From Natrinema sp. SYSU A 869 (GTDB lineage: Archaea > Halobacteriota > Halobacteria > Halobacteriales > Natrialbaceae): a stretch of DNA of 64,000 bases. The notes under the pieces were generated by a model. The model was not told the DNA's origin. It did not search any database and saw nothing but the letters and a program-made list of their open reading frames with translations. Shown piece after piece: positions 16,688 through 27,710 of the stretch. Each line of letters begins with the position of its first letter. Position 1 is the stretch's first letter. The stretch spans positions 868,001-932,000 of the forward strand of contig NZ_CP082249.1 in the NCBI RefSeq assembly GCF_019879105.1. The letters run 5' to 3'. The position numbers and the translations under genes are program-made.

Positions 16688-17977
16688 ATGGCAAACGATT
16701 CATCCTCAAACGAGACTGATATACCCGAGCAGCGACGGATGACCACTGATCCCAAACGCATCAGGGAGTGGGCCGAGGCCCGCGATGCCGTTCCGGTCAG
16801 GGTCCGAGATAGCGAGGACCACGGCCACTCCTTTGTCCGCCGCGACGAAATGGGCGAAAGTCACGAGGAGTACACCTGGGACGAGTTTGAGGAGCGGTTC
16901 GAAGACGACGACCTCGTTTTCATCTATCACGAGACGGAACCGACCGGCGAGGGGATAGGCTTCTTCGAGATCGTCGAACGCGAGCGGGCGTTCGAACGTG
17001 CCGACCTCGGCCGGGACGAACTCGAGGACTCGCTGCGACGCGGCGAGACGGTGACGACTGAGATCGTCGAGACGCAGGTCGTCGAACGGGAGATCGTCGA
17101 GCGAGACACGATCGAGAGCGAGGTGATCGATACGGACCTGGTCGAACGCGACGTCGTCGATTCCGAACTGATTGATCGGACGATCGTCGAGACGGAGTTC
17201 GTCTCCGACGATATGATCGAACTGACCGTCGACGAGACGCGCCTCGATACCATCGAGGAGATCGAACGCTACATCGTCGAGAGCCGCGTCGTCGACGTCG
17301 ACATCGAGCAAGACGAGGAGATCGAGCGGGACGATATCCAGACGGACATCGAACTCGAGAGCGTCCAGCGATCGATTCTTGAGAGTGATGTCGTTCGCTC
17401 GAGCGTGACGCCCGACGATGTCGTCGAACAGGAAGTGATCCAGAGCCAACGGACCGAAGGCGACACCGTCCGGAGCGAACTCATCGAGCGCCGGACGATC
17501 GAAGAGGAGTTGACGGACCAGCGGCGGATGCGCTACGTGCTCGAGGAGAGCGAACTCATCGAGTCTGAGGTGATCACCAGCGACGTACTCGAGGGTGAGA
17601 TCATCGACGTCGACGAGTACGAGGCGATGGAAACCGGCGGCATGGAAACCGGAACTGCCGGGGCCACGGCCGACGAGACGATGGCCGAGACCGAGTCCGA
17701 CGCCGGCATGGGAACGACGGACGAGATGGCGGACGCGTCGGCGATCGAACTCTCGCCGGACGATCAGGGGAAAGACGTCGTCGACGAGTCGGGCCAGCAG
17801 ATCGGCATGGTTGCCGAAGTCGAGGGCCAGACGGCGTACGTCGACCCCGAGCCCGGGCTGACGGATCGGCTCAAAGCGCGGCTGGACTGGGGCGGCCACG
17901 GTGACGACGACTATCCGGTCGAGTCGGCACAGATAACCGAGATCACAGACGACGAAGTCGTCATCCGCAGCGAGTAA
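16688..17977 (+). CDS. Acidic five-residue-repeat protein with C-terminal PRC-barrel-like domain
   Basis: 429 residues, very acidic, no signal peptide or membrane segment. Residues about 15-110 form an N-terminal domain (RIREWAEARDAVPVRV, EYTWDEFEERFEDDDLVFIYHE). Residues about 115-320 repeat a five-residue pattern hydrophobic-hydrophobic-acidic-x-acidic/polar, for example IVERD TIESE VIDTD LVERD, for some forty units with a few interruptions, a periodicity that would suit a beta-solenoid or long beta meander. A Gly/Met/Thr/Glu-rich linker (about 320-355) leads to a domain of about 75 residues that resembles a PRC barrel (DVVDESGQQIGMVAEV, DDEVVIRSE). I recognise no described function. It lies alone, facing katG. 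Confidence 0.85.
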   Translation: MANDSSSNETDIPEQRRMTTDPKRIREWAEARDAVPVRVRDSEDHGHSFVRRDEMGESHEEYTWDEFEERFEDDDLVFIYHETEPTGEGIGFFEIVERERAFERADLGRDELEDSLRRGETVTTEIVETQVVEREIVERDTIESEVIDTDLVERDVVDSELIDRTIVETEFVSDDMIELTVDETRLDTIEEIERYIVESRVVDVDIEQDEEIERDDIQTDIELESVQRSILESDVVRSSVTPDDVVEQEVIQSQRTEGDTVRSELIERRTIEEELTDQRRMRYVLEESELIESEVITSDVLEGEIIDVDEYEAMETGGMETGTAGATADETMAETESDAGMGTTDEMADASAIELSPDDQGKDVVDESGQQIGMVAEVEGQTAYVDPEPGLTDRLKARLDWGGHGDDDYPVESAQITEITDDEVVIRSE

Positions 17978-18084
17978 CGGAGAACCCGGTCGGCGAAGAT
18001 CACCGATCGGGTACAGGTAGGGGTATCCCAGCGAAATCGGTCGCTATCGCGATTCGAACGGTCCGTCGTGCACCTTGAGAGCGA

Positions 18085-20527
<2,443 letters not shown>

Positions 20528-20773
20528 TCAGCGTCTCGTCAGATCGACGATCAGATAGTCGTCAATGTCGCTCATACAGGAGGCCGGAACGATTATCTTT
20601 CCGTCATCGTTCGTATCGAACCTTCGAACGTTATCGATCGTCGGGGTCACAAGCAATCGTTGGAGTTCTCCGGTTTCGACGTTCATCGTGATGTTGTGAA
20701 CCGTGCCGATCTCCGTCCCGTCGGAGCCCATCACTGGCGTGTCGGAGAGGGTGGAAGCGAGGATCGTTGTCAT
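20528..20773 (-). CDS. PRC-barrel domain protein
   Basis: 81 residues making a single PRC-barrel fold: TLSDTPVMGSDGTEIGTVHNITMN at the N-terminus (two strands and the conserved Gly-turn), then LQRLLVTPT and KIIVPASCMSDIDDYLIVDL. Single-domain PRC-barrel proteins are common in haloarchaea and are related to RimM C-terminal domains and to photosynthetic reaction-centre H subunits; they often bind RNA, ribosome partners or membranes. It stands alone, 755 bases from katG's far side and close to the 3' end of the RimK gene but reading the same way. The complete start is the ATG at 20773. Confidence 0.88.
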   Translation of the reverse strand: MTTILASTLSDTPVMGSDGTEIGTVHNITMNVETGELQRLLVTPTIDNVRRFDTNDDGKIIVPASCMSDIDDYLIVDLTRR

Positions 20774-20880
20774 GCGAGTCGCTATTCGCGAAACAAATCA
20801 ATAAAATAACCGGAAGCGGAGATGCCGGACGATGGATCACAACCTCGAGATCCGTCCCTAGGCTGTCCCATGCCGTTTGA

Positions 20881-22224
20881 CTACTCTTCTTCCTCCGGCG
20901 TATCGGGCACATCGCTGTCGATTTGACGGCTGACGTCGACTTGATAGTTCTCGAGGATGTCCCGGCCGAGCAAGACGGGGTAATCCATGTGGCTGCGGTC
21001 CTCGACGCTGGCCGTTACGGTGTGTTGGTTGCCACCGACGCCGACGACGACGTCGACGACGGGCCGGCTCTTGGACTGTTTGCTACTCCCGGATCGGATT
21101 CGGGTAATGGACTTGATTGGGCCGGCACCAATGTCGGCGGCGAGGCCGGTATCGATGCTCGTCCGCGTCGCGCCCGTATCGGACTTTGCGAGCACCGACT
21201 TCGATCCGCTCGTTCCGGAAAGGACGATCTCCTCGGTGTACCCGATCACCGATGGTTCCGTGTCTTGAGCTACCGCCTCCGCGGGCTGCGCCGTCGGTCG
21301 GGAGTCGTCGAGAACGTTTGAAATCTCCTGTACTCGCTCGTCGTCGACTTCGCCGCCCGCACGTTCGATTGCCAGTTTCGCGATGTATGGTGCTGGGCTC
21401 ACTTGCGTTGCCTCGTAGAGTCCTTTGAATCCCGCTGTCGGGTTGACCTCGAGGACGAACCAGCCTTCGTCGCCCTCGACGAGGTCGACGCCGGCGTAGT
21501 CGAGGCCGACGATCTTGGCCGAACGACGGGCCATCTCGCGGGCCTCTTCGGGGAGGTCGTTGGTCGCGTCCTCGACGGAGCCCCCGAGGGCGACGTTGGT
21601 CCGCCAGTCGTTGTCCGGCGCGTAGCGGTACATCGCGGCGACGACCTCGCCGTCGACGACGTAGACGCGCAGATCACGGTGGCGGACGTCCGCTTGATCG
21701 ACGAGTTCCTGCAGGAAGGCGTAGCGGTTGCCGACTTTCGCATTGACCGGGTCGTCCGGCCCGACCTTCCACGTCCCGCCGCCGTGCGTACCGATCGCCG
21801 TCTTGTACACCGCCTCGTCGCCGTACCGTTCCCGCGCAGCGTTAAGCGTATCACCGCTGAGCGCAAGCGTCACGTCCGGTGTCCGAACGTCGTTCGACGC
21901 GAGCGCCGTCGCCGTCGAGAGCTTGTGAATCGCCGTCATCATCGCACTCGGTTCGTTGAGTGTCGGGATCAGCTGCGAAAACGCGTTTACCAGCCCGAGT
22001 TCCTCGGCGGGCTGTTCGGTGTTCGATAGCAGCATTCGGTTCGCGATCACGTCGACCTCGGGCTCGACAAGAGGGCTGCCGTCCGCGACGCTGATCGACG
22101 CGTTCTCGGTCCGAAGCCACTCGCTGTCGTGTCCGAGGTCCTCGACGGCGTTGAGAATTGCCTTAGTTTCCTTGCTCGTATGCAGGCTCAGTACCCCGAC
22201 GGTTACGGGATCGGCAACAGCCAT
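20881..22224 (-). CDS. RimK-type ATP-grasp ligase fused to a retropepsin-like protease domain
   Basis: 447 residues from the ATG at 22224. Residues about 1-310 are a RimK/LysX ATP-grasp ligase, which adds a glutamate or similar residue to a carboxyl group: YKTAIGTHGGGTWKV (nucleotide-binding loop), DLRVYVVDGEVVAAMYR, GVDLVEGDEGWFVLEVN (metal-binding Glu/Asn). Residues about 335-430 are a small aspartyl-protease-like domain with LAKSDTGATRTSID (active-site DTGA) and PVLLGRDIL (the psi-loop motif), as in the RimB-like putative ATP-dependent proteases usually encoded next to rimK. Fusing the modifier and the remover in one chain suggests a regulated glutamylation/deglutamylation cycle. The protein it modifies is unknown. 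The last bases (poly-Glu tail) are acidic. Confidence 0.9.
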   Translation of the reverse strand: MAVADPVTVGVLSLHTSKETKAILNAVEDLGHDSEWLRTENASISVADGSPLVEPEVDVIANRMLLSNTEQPAEELGLVNAFSQLIPTLNEPSAMMTAIHKLSTATALASNDVRTPDVTLALSGDTLNAARERYGDEAVYKTAIGTHGGGTWKVGPDDPVNAKVGNRYAFLQELVDQADVRHRDLRVYVVDGEVVAAMYRYAPDNDWRTNVALGGSVEDATNDLPEEAREMARRSAKIVGLDYAGVDLVEGDEGWFVLEVNPTAGFKGLYEATQVSPAPYIAKLAIERAGGEVDDERVQEISNVLDDSRPTAQPAEAVAQDTEPSVIGYTEEIVLSGTSGSKSVLAKSDTGATRTSIDTGLAADIGAGPIKSITRIRSGSSKQSKSRPVVDVVVGVGGNQHTVTASVEDRSHMDYPVLLGRDILENYQVDVSRQIDSDVPDTPEEEE

Positions 22225-22315
22225 ACGAACTAGACACCGAGCCGCCGGATAAGTATTGGCAGTGGCTTCATTCGCCGACGGGTCAGGGATGACATCGTCC
22301 GAAACGGTGGCAAGA

Positions 22316-23785
22316 TCAGCCAATGACCGACCGAACTTGTCCCGGATCGACCAGCCCGCTCAGCACCGCCAGCGCGCCCCACGTGATCGCTCCTACCGCG
22401 ATCGCGCCGAACAGCATGAGCAGGCTCGACACCATCGGCGTCACTAGCAACACGGAGACCGCCATCACGCCCGTAATTCCACAAATAAGTCCCGTCGTCC
22501 GGGCGAGCCGCCCGACGTGTAGGCCGAGTTCGGTGTGGACGATATAGAGGTTCACGGCGACGTACACCGAGTGGGTCGCGACCGTCGCGATCGCAGCGCC
22601 GACGACCCCGATCGTCGGAATCAGCAGGACGTTCAGTCCGAAGTTGGCGACGGCAGTCCCGCCCTTTGCGACGGCGCGCGCTCGAGCGCGCCCGAGGTAG
22701 TCAAGACTATCGCTGGTCAGGTTCGTAATCGCCTGCAACACGACGAATCCGGCGAGGACCTGCAGAATGGGGACTGCGTCCGCGTAGTCGTTCCCGATCA
22801 CCATCGTCAGGAACGGCTCCGCGACGATCGCGAGGCCGACCGCTGCCGGGATGTAAAGCAACAGGATGTTCGTCAGTGAGGTCTGATAGATCCGTCTGGC
22901 CTCCTCGAGTTCGCCGGCTGCCTTCTGTTCGCCGAAGTTCGGTGAGATGGTAAAGCCGAGCGACTCGGCGGGGGCGAGCACGAAATCGGTGATCTGTTTT
23001 GCGAGGGTATAGAACGCGACCGCGGCGGGGTTGAGGAAGAAGCCGACCAGCACGATGTCGATCTGTTTGTCGATGACGTTCGCGCTCCGGGTCGCCGTCA
23101 ACGGGATGCTGTACTCGAGTAACCGACGTGAGAGCCCGTCTTCGTACTCCTCGGCGGTCTCGTGTCGACTGTAGAAGCCGTAGTAGAGAATACCCATGCC
23201 GACGGCAGCAGCGATCGCGTAGCCGACGATGTAGCCGAAGAACGCGCCGAGCGCGCCGAGCCCCGCGAGCACGAACGCGACGGCGAAGATGAACCGGCCG
23301 GCCCCGCTGATCGCCTGGACGATCGCGCTGTAGCCGAGGTGATTAAACCCCTGAAGCGCCACCTGTGCGAAAGTGCTCCCGGAGAAGACGACGAGATAGA
23401 GCACGCCCGCAGCGAGAAACGGAGCCGCTCCGGGATCGCCGAGTGCAGTCGCGATCCGCTCGTGAAAGAGCAACAAGACGTAGCCGACGACCGTGAGCAG
23501 GATGATCTTGGCCGTGATCACCGACCTGAGGAGATACGGAATCTGGCCCGGATCCGTCTCGCGGTACTCCGAAATATACCGTGCGACGGACTTGCTGAGC
23601 CCGAGATCCGCGAACAGCTGGACGATAGCTAAGATACCGATCGCCCAGTACAGCGCGCCGTACCCGTCCGGATCGAGCAGGTACCGCGCCAGCACGAACA
23701 TTAACAACGCGCTCGAGATCATGTAGATCCCGCGCGCGACGAGCGTTGCCTTGAAGCCGTCGACGATGTGGTCCTCCCTGTTCAT
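22316..23785 (-). CDS. Polysaccharide flippase / oligosaccharide exporter (Wzx/MATE type)
   Basis: 489 residues with about 12-14 hydrophobic helices spread over the whole length. It begins MNREDHIVDGFKATLVARGIY, and shows YLLDPDGYGALYWAIGI, the family's first-loop motif, and LGLSKSVARYISEYR. The family moves lipid-linked glycans across the membrane; in haloarchaea it serves S-layer or N-glycan assembly. No glycosyltransferase gene flanks it here, so the substrate is unknown. It ends 91 bases before the RimK-protease gene and reads in the same direction, so the two may share a transcript. Confidence 0.92.
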   Translation of the reverse strand: MNREDHIVDGFKATLVARGIYMISSALLMFVLARYLLDPDGYGALYWAIGILAIVQLFADLGLSKSVARYISEYRETDPGQIPYLLRSVITAKIILLTVVGYVLLLFHERIATALGDPGAAPFLAAGVLYLVVFSGSTFAQVALQGFNHLGYSAIVQAISGAGRFIFAVAFVLAGLGALGAFFGYIVGYAIAAAVGMGILYYGFYSRHETAEEYEDGLSRRLLEYSIPLTATRSANVIDKQIDIVLVGFFLNPAAVAFYTLAKQITDFVLAPAESLGFTISPNFGEQKAAGELEEARRIYQTSLTNILLLYIPAAVGLAIVAEPFLTMVIGNDYADAVPILQVLAGFVVLQAITNLTSDSLDYLGRARARAVAKGGTAVANFGLNVLLIPTIGVVGAAIATVATHSVYVAVNLYIVHTELGLHVGRLARTTGLICGITGVMAVSVLLVTPMVSSLLMLFGAIAVGAITWGALAVLSGLVDPGQVRSVIG

Positions 23786-24246
23786 AGTAAATGTGGGTGA
23801 TGAGACACTCGTGACTGACCGACGCGGAAGTCGAGAGCGACCAACGTACTCGGTGGCTCAAGGGATCAGTCAATTGTAATGGGGGGACAACAGCCCGAAA
23901 GCGGCCACAACAGAATCGACGAGGGCGATATTCCCGGTACGCGGCTCCGATGTCGGCGGAATTCCGAGACGATCCGGATACATTCTCCCTGTAACGCCAC
24001 TCAAATAGCCGAAACACGCCCGTACAGGTAACTGAGGCTGGAACTCAGTCGTGACGGACAAATACGTGATTTGAACGGAACGGCGGAGACGGGGCGGTGG
24101 CGGCGAGCGATCGACCTGCGACTGGAACTGATCGATCCATCAATCTGGGAAACGAACCTGACCAGTTAGGGACGGTAAACGGGAGTCCGCAACCGGCGGA
24201 CCATTCCCTGTGTACTGCATCCGTGATCAGCGATGGAGACATCCAC
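23786..24246. other. 461-base intergenic region, no feature seen
   Basis: Neither strand gives a credible gene. A small imperfect hairpin (actgag...ctcagt) is present near 24028. The base next to the flippase gene at 23786-23800 (agtaaatgtgggtgatg) gives a weak promoter-like stretch. Nothing else stands out. Confidence 0.4.
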
Positions 24247-25005
24247 CTACAGGTACGAGGCGTCCCATCGCGTCGCTTTCCGCCGATTGCCACACACGTT
24301 GCACTCGATCCGTCCCATCGCGTCCATCGCGTTGTCGACTGAATCACACGTGCCACAGAACCAGGCGTACTGATCGTGTCGGTCAGGGCTCTTGTAGGCC
24401 GTGTAAAACGGTGACCGGGTCCCACGGGCGGCTTCACCGTAGCTCACGTAGATCGTCTCACCGTCGACCGTGACTTCGTCGATCGCGCCCCACTCGCCGT
24501 CATCCTCGAGATCGGACTCAACGTAGACGTTCTCGGTGAACGTCTCGTCGCCGATCTCGACCTCGCGCTGACCGGCCTGCTCGAAGCCGTGGCTCCGGTA
24601 GAACTCGTTGCCGCCCTCGTTGTCCTCGAGGACGAAACAGCGGATCTGTTCCGCACCTGTCTCCAGTAACTCCTCGCGGGTGCGGACGAGCAGTCGCACG
24701 CCCGTGGCGTCGCCGCGGTGGTCGGGATGGACGTGTAGCCAGAGGAGCCGTCCGGTCTTCGACTGCTGGCCGACCAGTTCGCTCTGGGAGAAGCCGACGA
24801 CCTCGCCCTCGCGTTCGACGACCAGAAAGAGCGCGCGGTCGTCCGCGAGTTCGTCGGGAAACGAGTCACCGTACCATTGCTCGATCGCGTCGTCGATGGT
24901 CTCCTCGTTGATGAATGCCGTGTACGTGGAATTGAGCGAATCGCGGGCAATCGAGCGAATCGCGTCGGTGTCCGAACGGGTAGCATCACGGATCTCCATG
25001 CGCAT
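24247..25005 (-). CDS. GNAT acetyltransferase with C-terminal zinc ribbon
   Basis: 252 residues from the ATG at 25005 (MRMEIRDATRSD); an ATG at 24999 is equally readable, and a TATA-like ttttgtat about 22 bases upstream of 25005 favours the longer form. Residues 3-155 are a GNAT fold: LFLVVEREGEVVGFSQSELV, LLWLHVHPDHRGDATGVRLL (acetyl-CoA loop) and FYRSHGFEQAGQ. About 155-205 is an insertion with a beta structure. The C-terminus carries CGTC and CNVCG, four Cys about 22 residues apart, forming a zinc ribbon. Fusion of an acetyltransferase with a zinc ribbon suggests binding to nucleic acid or to a ribosomal/transcription partner. The target is unknown. Confidence 0.88.
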   Translation of the reverse strand: MRMEIRDATRSDTDAIRSIARDSLNSTYTAFINEETIDDAIEQWYGDSFPDELADDRALFLVVEREGEVVGFSQSELVGQQSKTGRLLWLHVHPDHRGDATGVRLLVRTREELLETGAEQIRCFVLEDNEGGNEFYRSHGFEQAGQREVEIGDETFTENVYVESDLEDDGEWGAIDEVTVDGETIYVSYGEAARGTRSPFYTAYKSPDRHDQYAWFCGTCDSVDNAMDAMGRIECNVCGNRRKATRWDASYL

Positions 25006-25183
25006 TAATACCATGCCCAGATACAAAACGTATGCCCACAGTCCCACATTCTGATCGCCGGTGTTCGAGGGAAAGCGCGTTTTTCCGGGAAACGTCGCAC
25101 GAACGGCTCGAGCGGGCGTAACAGGTGACCGCCGCAGACGTTGAAGGGAGAAGATTCACGGTGGTTCCCCCGGAGAACGTGGT

Positions 25184-26274
25184 ATGAGCGATGACGTGGC
25201 GAGCGAGCCGCCCGGCCGGCACGACTCCGACGCGATGGCCGAGGCGTTTACGTACAACGGGGGAAGGTCGATCCCGGGGAGTCAGCGAACATCCGCTACG
25301 GCATCAGCGAAACGTATCTCGGGGATCCCGTCAGGATTCCCGTCACGGTGATCAACGGCGAATGGCCGGGGCCAACGGTCTTCCTCTCGGCGGCGGCCCA
25401 TGGCGACGAACTCAACGGGATCGAAGTCGTCCGCGAAGTCGCCCACGACTGGGATCACTCCGTCCTCCACGGGACGCTTGTCTGTCTCCCCGTCATGAAC
25501 GTCCCGGGCTTTCTCGCACAGGAGCGGTATCTGCCGATCTATGACCGGGATCTGAACCGGTCGTTCCCCGGCCGTGAGGGTTCGACGAGCGCCCGGCGGA
25601 TGGCCTATCGAATCTTCACGAACTTCATCGAACCCTGTGACCTTGGGATCGACTTCCACACATCGACGCGCGGGCGAACGAACATGCTGCACGTTCGTGC
25701 AAACATGGAGCAGTCAGGCGTCGCCAGACTCGCCAAGGCGTTCAGTTCTAACGTTATCATCGCTGGTGAGGGTCCCTCGGGGACGCTCCGCCGGGAGGCA
25801 ACCGAAGACGGGATCCCCACGATCACCGTCGAGATGGGCGAGGCCCACCGGTTCCAGCGCCGACTGATCGATCGCGGGCTCACCGGAGTCGCGAGCGTAC
25901 TCGCCGAATTCGGACTCCACCGCGAATCGTCGGTTCACTGGCCGGGCTGGCGGACCGTCATCGACGACGACAACGAGAAGACCTGGCTCCGCGCGGACGC
26001 GGGCGGCATCGTCGACATGAAACGCGGCCGCGGCGCGCTCGTCGAAGACGGCGAGGTCATCTGTACCATCACGAACCCGTTCAAGGAAAAGGACGACATC
26101 GTCACCGTCGAGGCTCCGTTTACCGGCCTCATCGTCGGCGTCCTCGAGAACCCCGTGGTCTACCCGGGGAACCCGCTCTGTCACCTCGTCGGTCTCTCAC
26201 CGGACACGCTTACCGCCCTCGAGCGCGAGCGGACGACGAAGAGTTCGCGGTCCGAACTCCGGCAGACCAACTGA
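25184..26274 (+). CDS. Succinylglutamate desuccinylase/aspartoacylase-family protein, frame interrupted
   Basis: The ATG at 25184 opens a frame encoding MSDDVASEPPGRH...FTYNGG and then goes out of frame. One extra G in the G5 run at 25259-25263 restores KVDPGESANIRYGIS and an unbroken 363-residue protein; without it the first usable start is a GTG at 25348. The rest is intact: AAAHGDELNGIEVVRE (zinc His and Glu), DLNRSFPG, LGIDFHTSTRG (second zinc His), and ITVEMGEAHRF (catalytic Glu region). The family removes acyl groups from amines or splits small amides. The C-terminal 100 residues look like a biotinyl/lipoyl-type barrel (DAGGIVDMKRGRGALVEDGE). I believe the gene is functional and the deletion is an error or a recent mutation. 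Confidence 0.85.
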
Positions 26275-26447
26275 CCGAACCCGGTAGTCGAACGTACGAC
26301 AGCCGATACCCGAACGACTTCGGGAATCTGTTGGAAAATCTTTTTACTTCTGTATGTGTTGATATGTATGGAAGTCGGTACAGGAGAGATAAAAGTAACT
26401 TCTTTACCTGACTCAGTATTATAACAGCGGACTCTCATTGTTGTGGT

Positions 26448-26693
26448 ATGGGTGACATTGATGATTTTCAGAGTTTCGATCGCCGATTCCAGCAGCAACT
26501 CGATCGCATCGACGAGTTTCACCCCAAGGACCAGCCCTACGTCAAGCGATTCGTCCGAAAGTGCGACGGTCGTGTGAAGACCAGCAGCATGGCCGAATAC
26601 CTGGGGAACCTCAGGCTCAACGCAAAGCGTCTCGACCAACCGCTCATCGACCTTGACGAGGATAGGTTCGATGAGTTCATCTTCGAAAGGTCC
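26448..26693 (+). pseudogene. Truncated tyrosine recombinase (N-terminal SAM-like domain only)
   Basis: From the ATG at 26448, about 82 residues match the N-terminal core-binding domain of archaeal tyrosine recombinases: a helix HPKDQPYVKRFVRK, then SSMAEYLGNLRLNAKRLDQP and IDLDEDRFDEFIFE. The catalytic half (Arg, His-X-X-Arg, Tyr) is absent: after FDEFIFE the frame runs into sequence that belongs, on the other strand, to the C-terminus of the Orc1/Cdc6 remnant. The join lies near 26680-26693. The domain is recognised by pattern, not alignment. Confidence 0.65.
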
Positions 26694-27555
26694 GCCGCCA
26701 CGAGACTGGGTCGTACCCTCGCCCTTCGAAGATTTCTGCCTGGTACTCCTCTAGGCCGCTCGCATCTCGTTCCCGGATGCCGGCCCGATTGTCCGAACGA
26801 TTTCGTACAGTCGCTGGTGGGGGAGCGGCAGCGACCGTAAGTTTGCCTTCCGGATCTTCCGCTTCGCACGCTCGAATGCATCCGCGACGTCCTCGTTGAG
26901 CAATTGATCGTGGTTGCGCTCGAGAGCCAACTCCGCAGCGGACAACACCGACTTGATCGCCCACCGAGCGACGCCGCCGGTCTCGTCGGCGATCCACTCG
27001 AGGTGCCCCGGCTGAGTCGGGTCGTCAGTCAGTCCGTGTTCGACGCGGGGCTCGAGAATATCCACGAGCTCCTCAATCGAGTACTTCCGAAACTCGATCT
27101 GACTGTCGCCGTGGAAGTGGGGCCGGAGGTCGCGATCGACGCGGTTGAGCCACTCGACCTGCCGGTAGGCGATCGCGATCACCGAGACGCCGTCGACGGC
27201 GAACAGATCCTCAAGGACACCCAGGTCGGGGATGACGTCAGCCTCGTCAAGCACGAGGACGTAGGGCTCGCCGTCGACGGCCGCCTTGAGAGCGTCGACC
27301 AACTTGTCGGGGGTTATTGCGATGGACCACACCACTATCGGAGTGTTTGGTCACAGCCTCGTAGAGGATTCCGTTATGCGTCTCCCCAGAGCATTCAAGG
27401 ACTGCCGACTCGAGGGCGTAGCGCTGTCGGAGATCGCGCAGCATCCACTGGGCCGACGCGGTCTTCCTAACGCCGCTGGGACCATGGATTAACACGTTCT
27501 CCGCAGGAAAGCCATACTGAGTCTCCCAAGCAGCCGTGAGAGTACATGAAGTTCC
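26677..27555 (-). pseudogene. Broken Orc1/Cdc6-family AAA+ gene
   Basis: Read right to left, the first open part (27555 to about 27330) has ENVLIHGPSGVRKTASAQW: a Walker A loop whose second Gly is Arg (GVRKT instead of GVGKT). There is no ATG upstream (a TGA closes the frame at 27556-27558), only a GTG. A frameshift near 27330 leads to the frame with VLVLDEADVIPDLGVLEDLF (Walker B), a sensor region, and the helical lid with LPLPHQRLYEIVR, which stops after GNEMRAA at about 26751. A second shift continues it with LEEYQAEIFEGRGYDPVS, the start of the C-terminal winged helix, up to 26680. So the gene is missing both ends and has at least two shifts. It is of the plasmid/element type of Orc1/Cdc6. 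Confidence 0.75.
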
Positions 27556-27710
27556 TCATTACGGTGGAGAATCCGAGTTTCGTAAGCATCGTCGAAGACC
27601 CACCGAGATTCGATTATACCAGACAGTTTCAATAGGTGTCATAAAAGCCGTAATGGGCGGCGTTTTGAAACAGCCTCTTCTCCCATTGAGTGGTAAAAAG
27701 CCGACCGGAA

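Noticed and set aside
26677-27555. An active replication origin with Orc1/Cdc6
   Set aside because: The initiator gene is broken and I see no repeated origin boxes or AT-rich unwinding element beside it.
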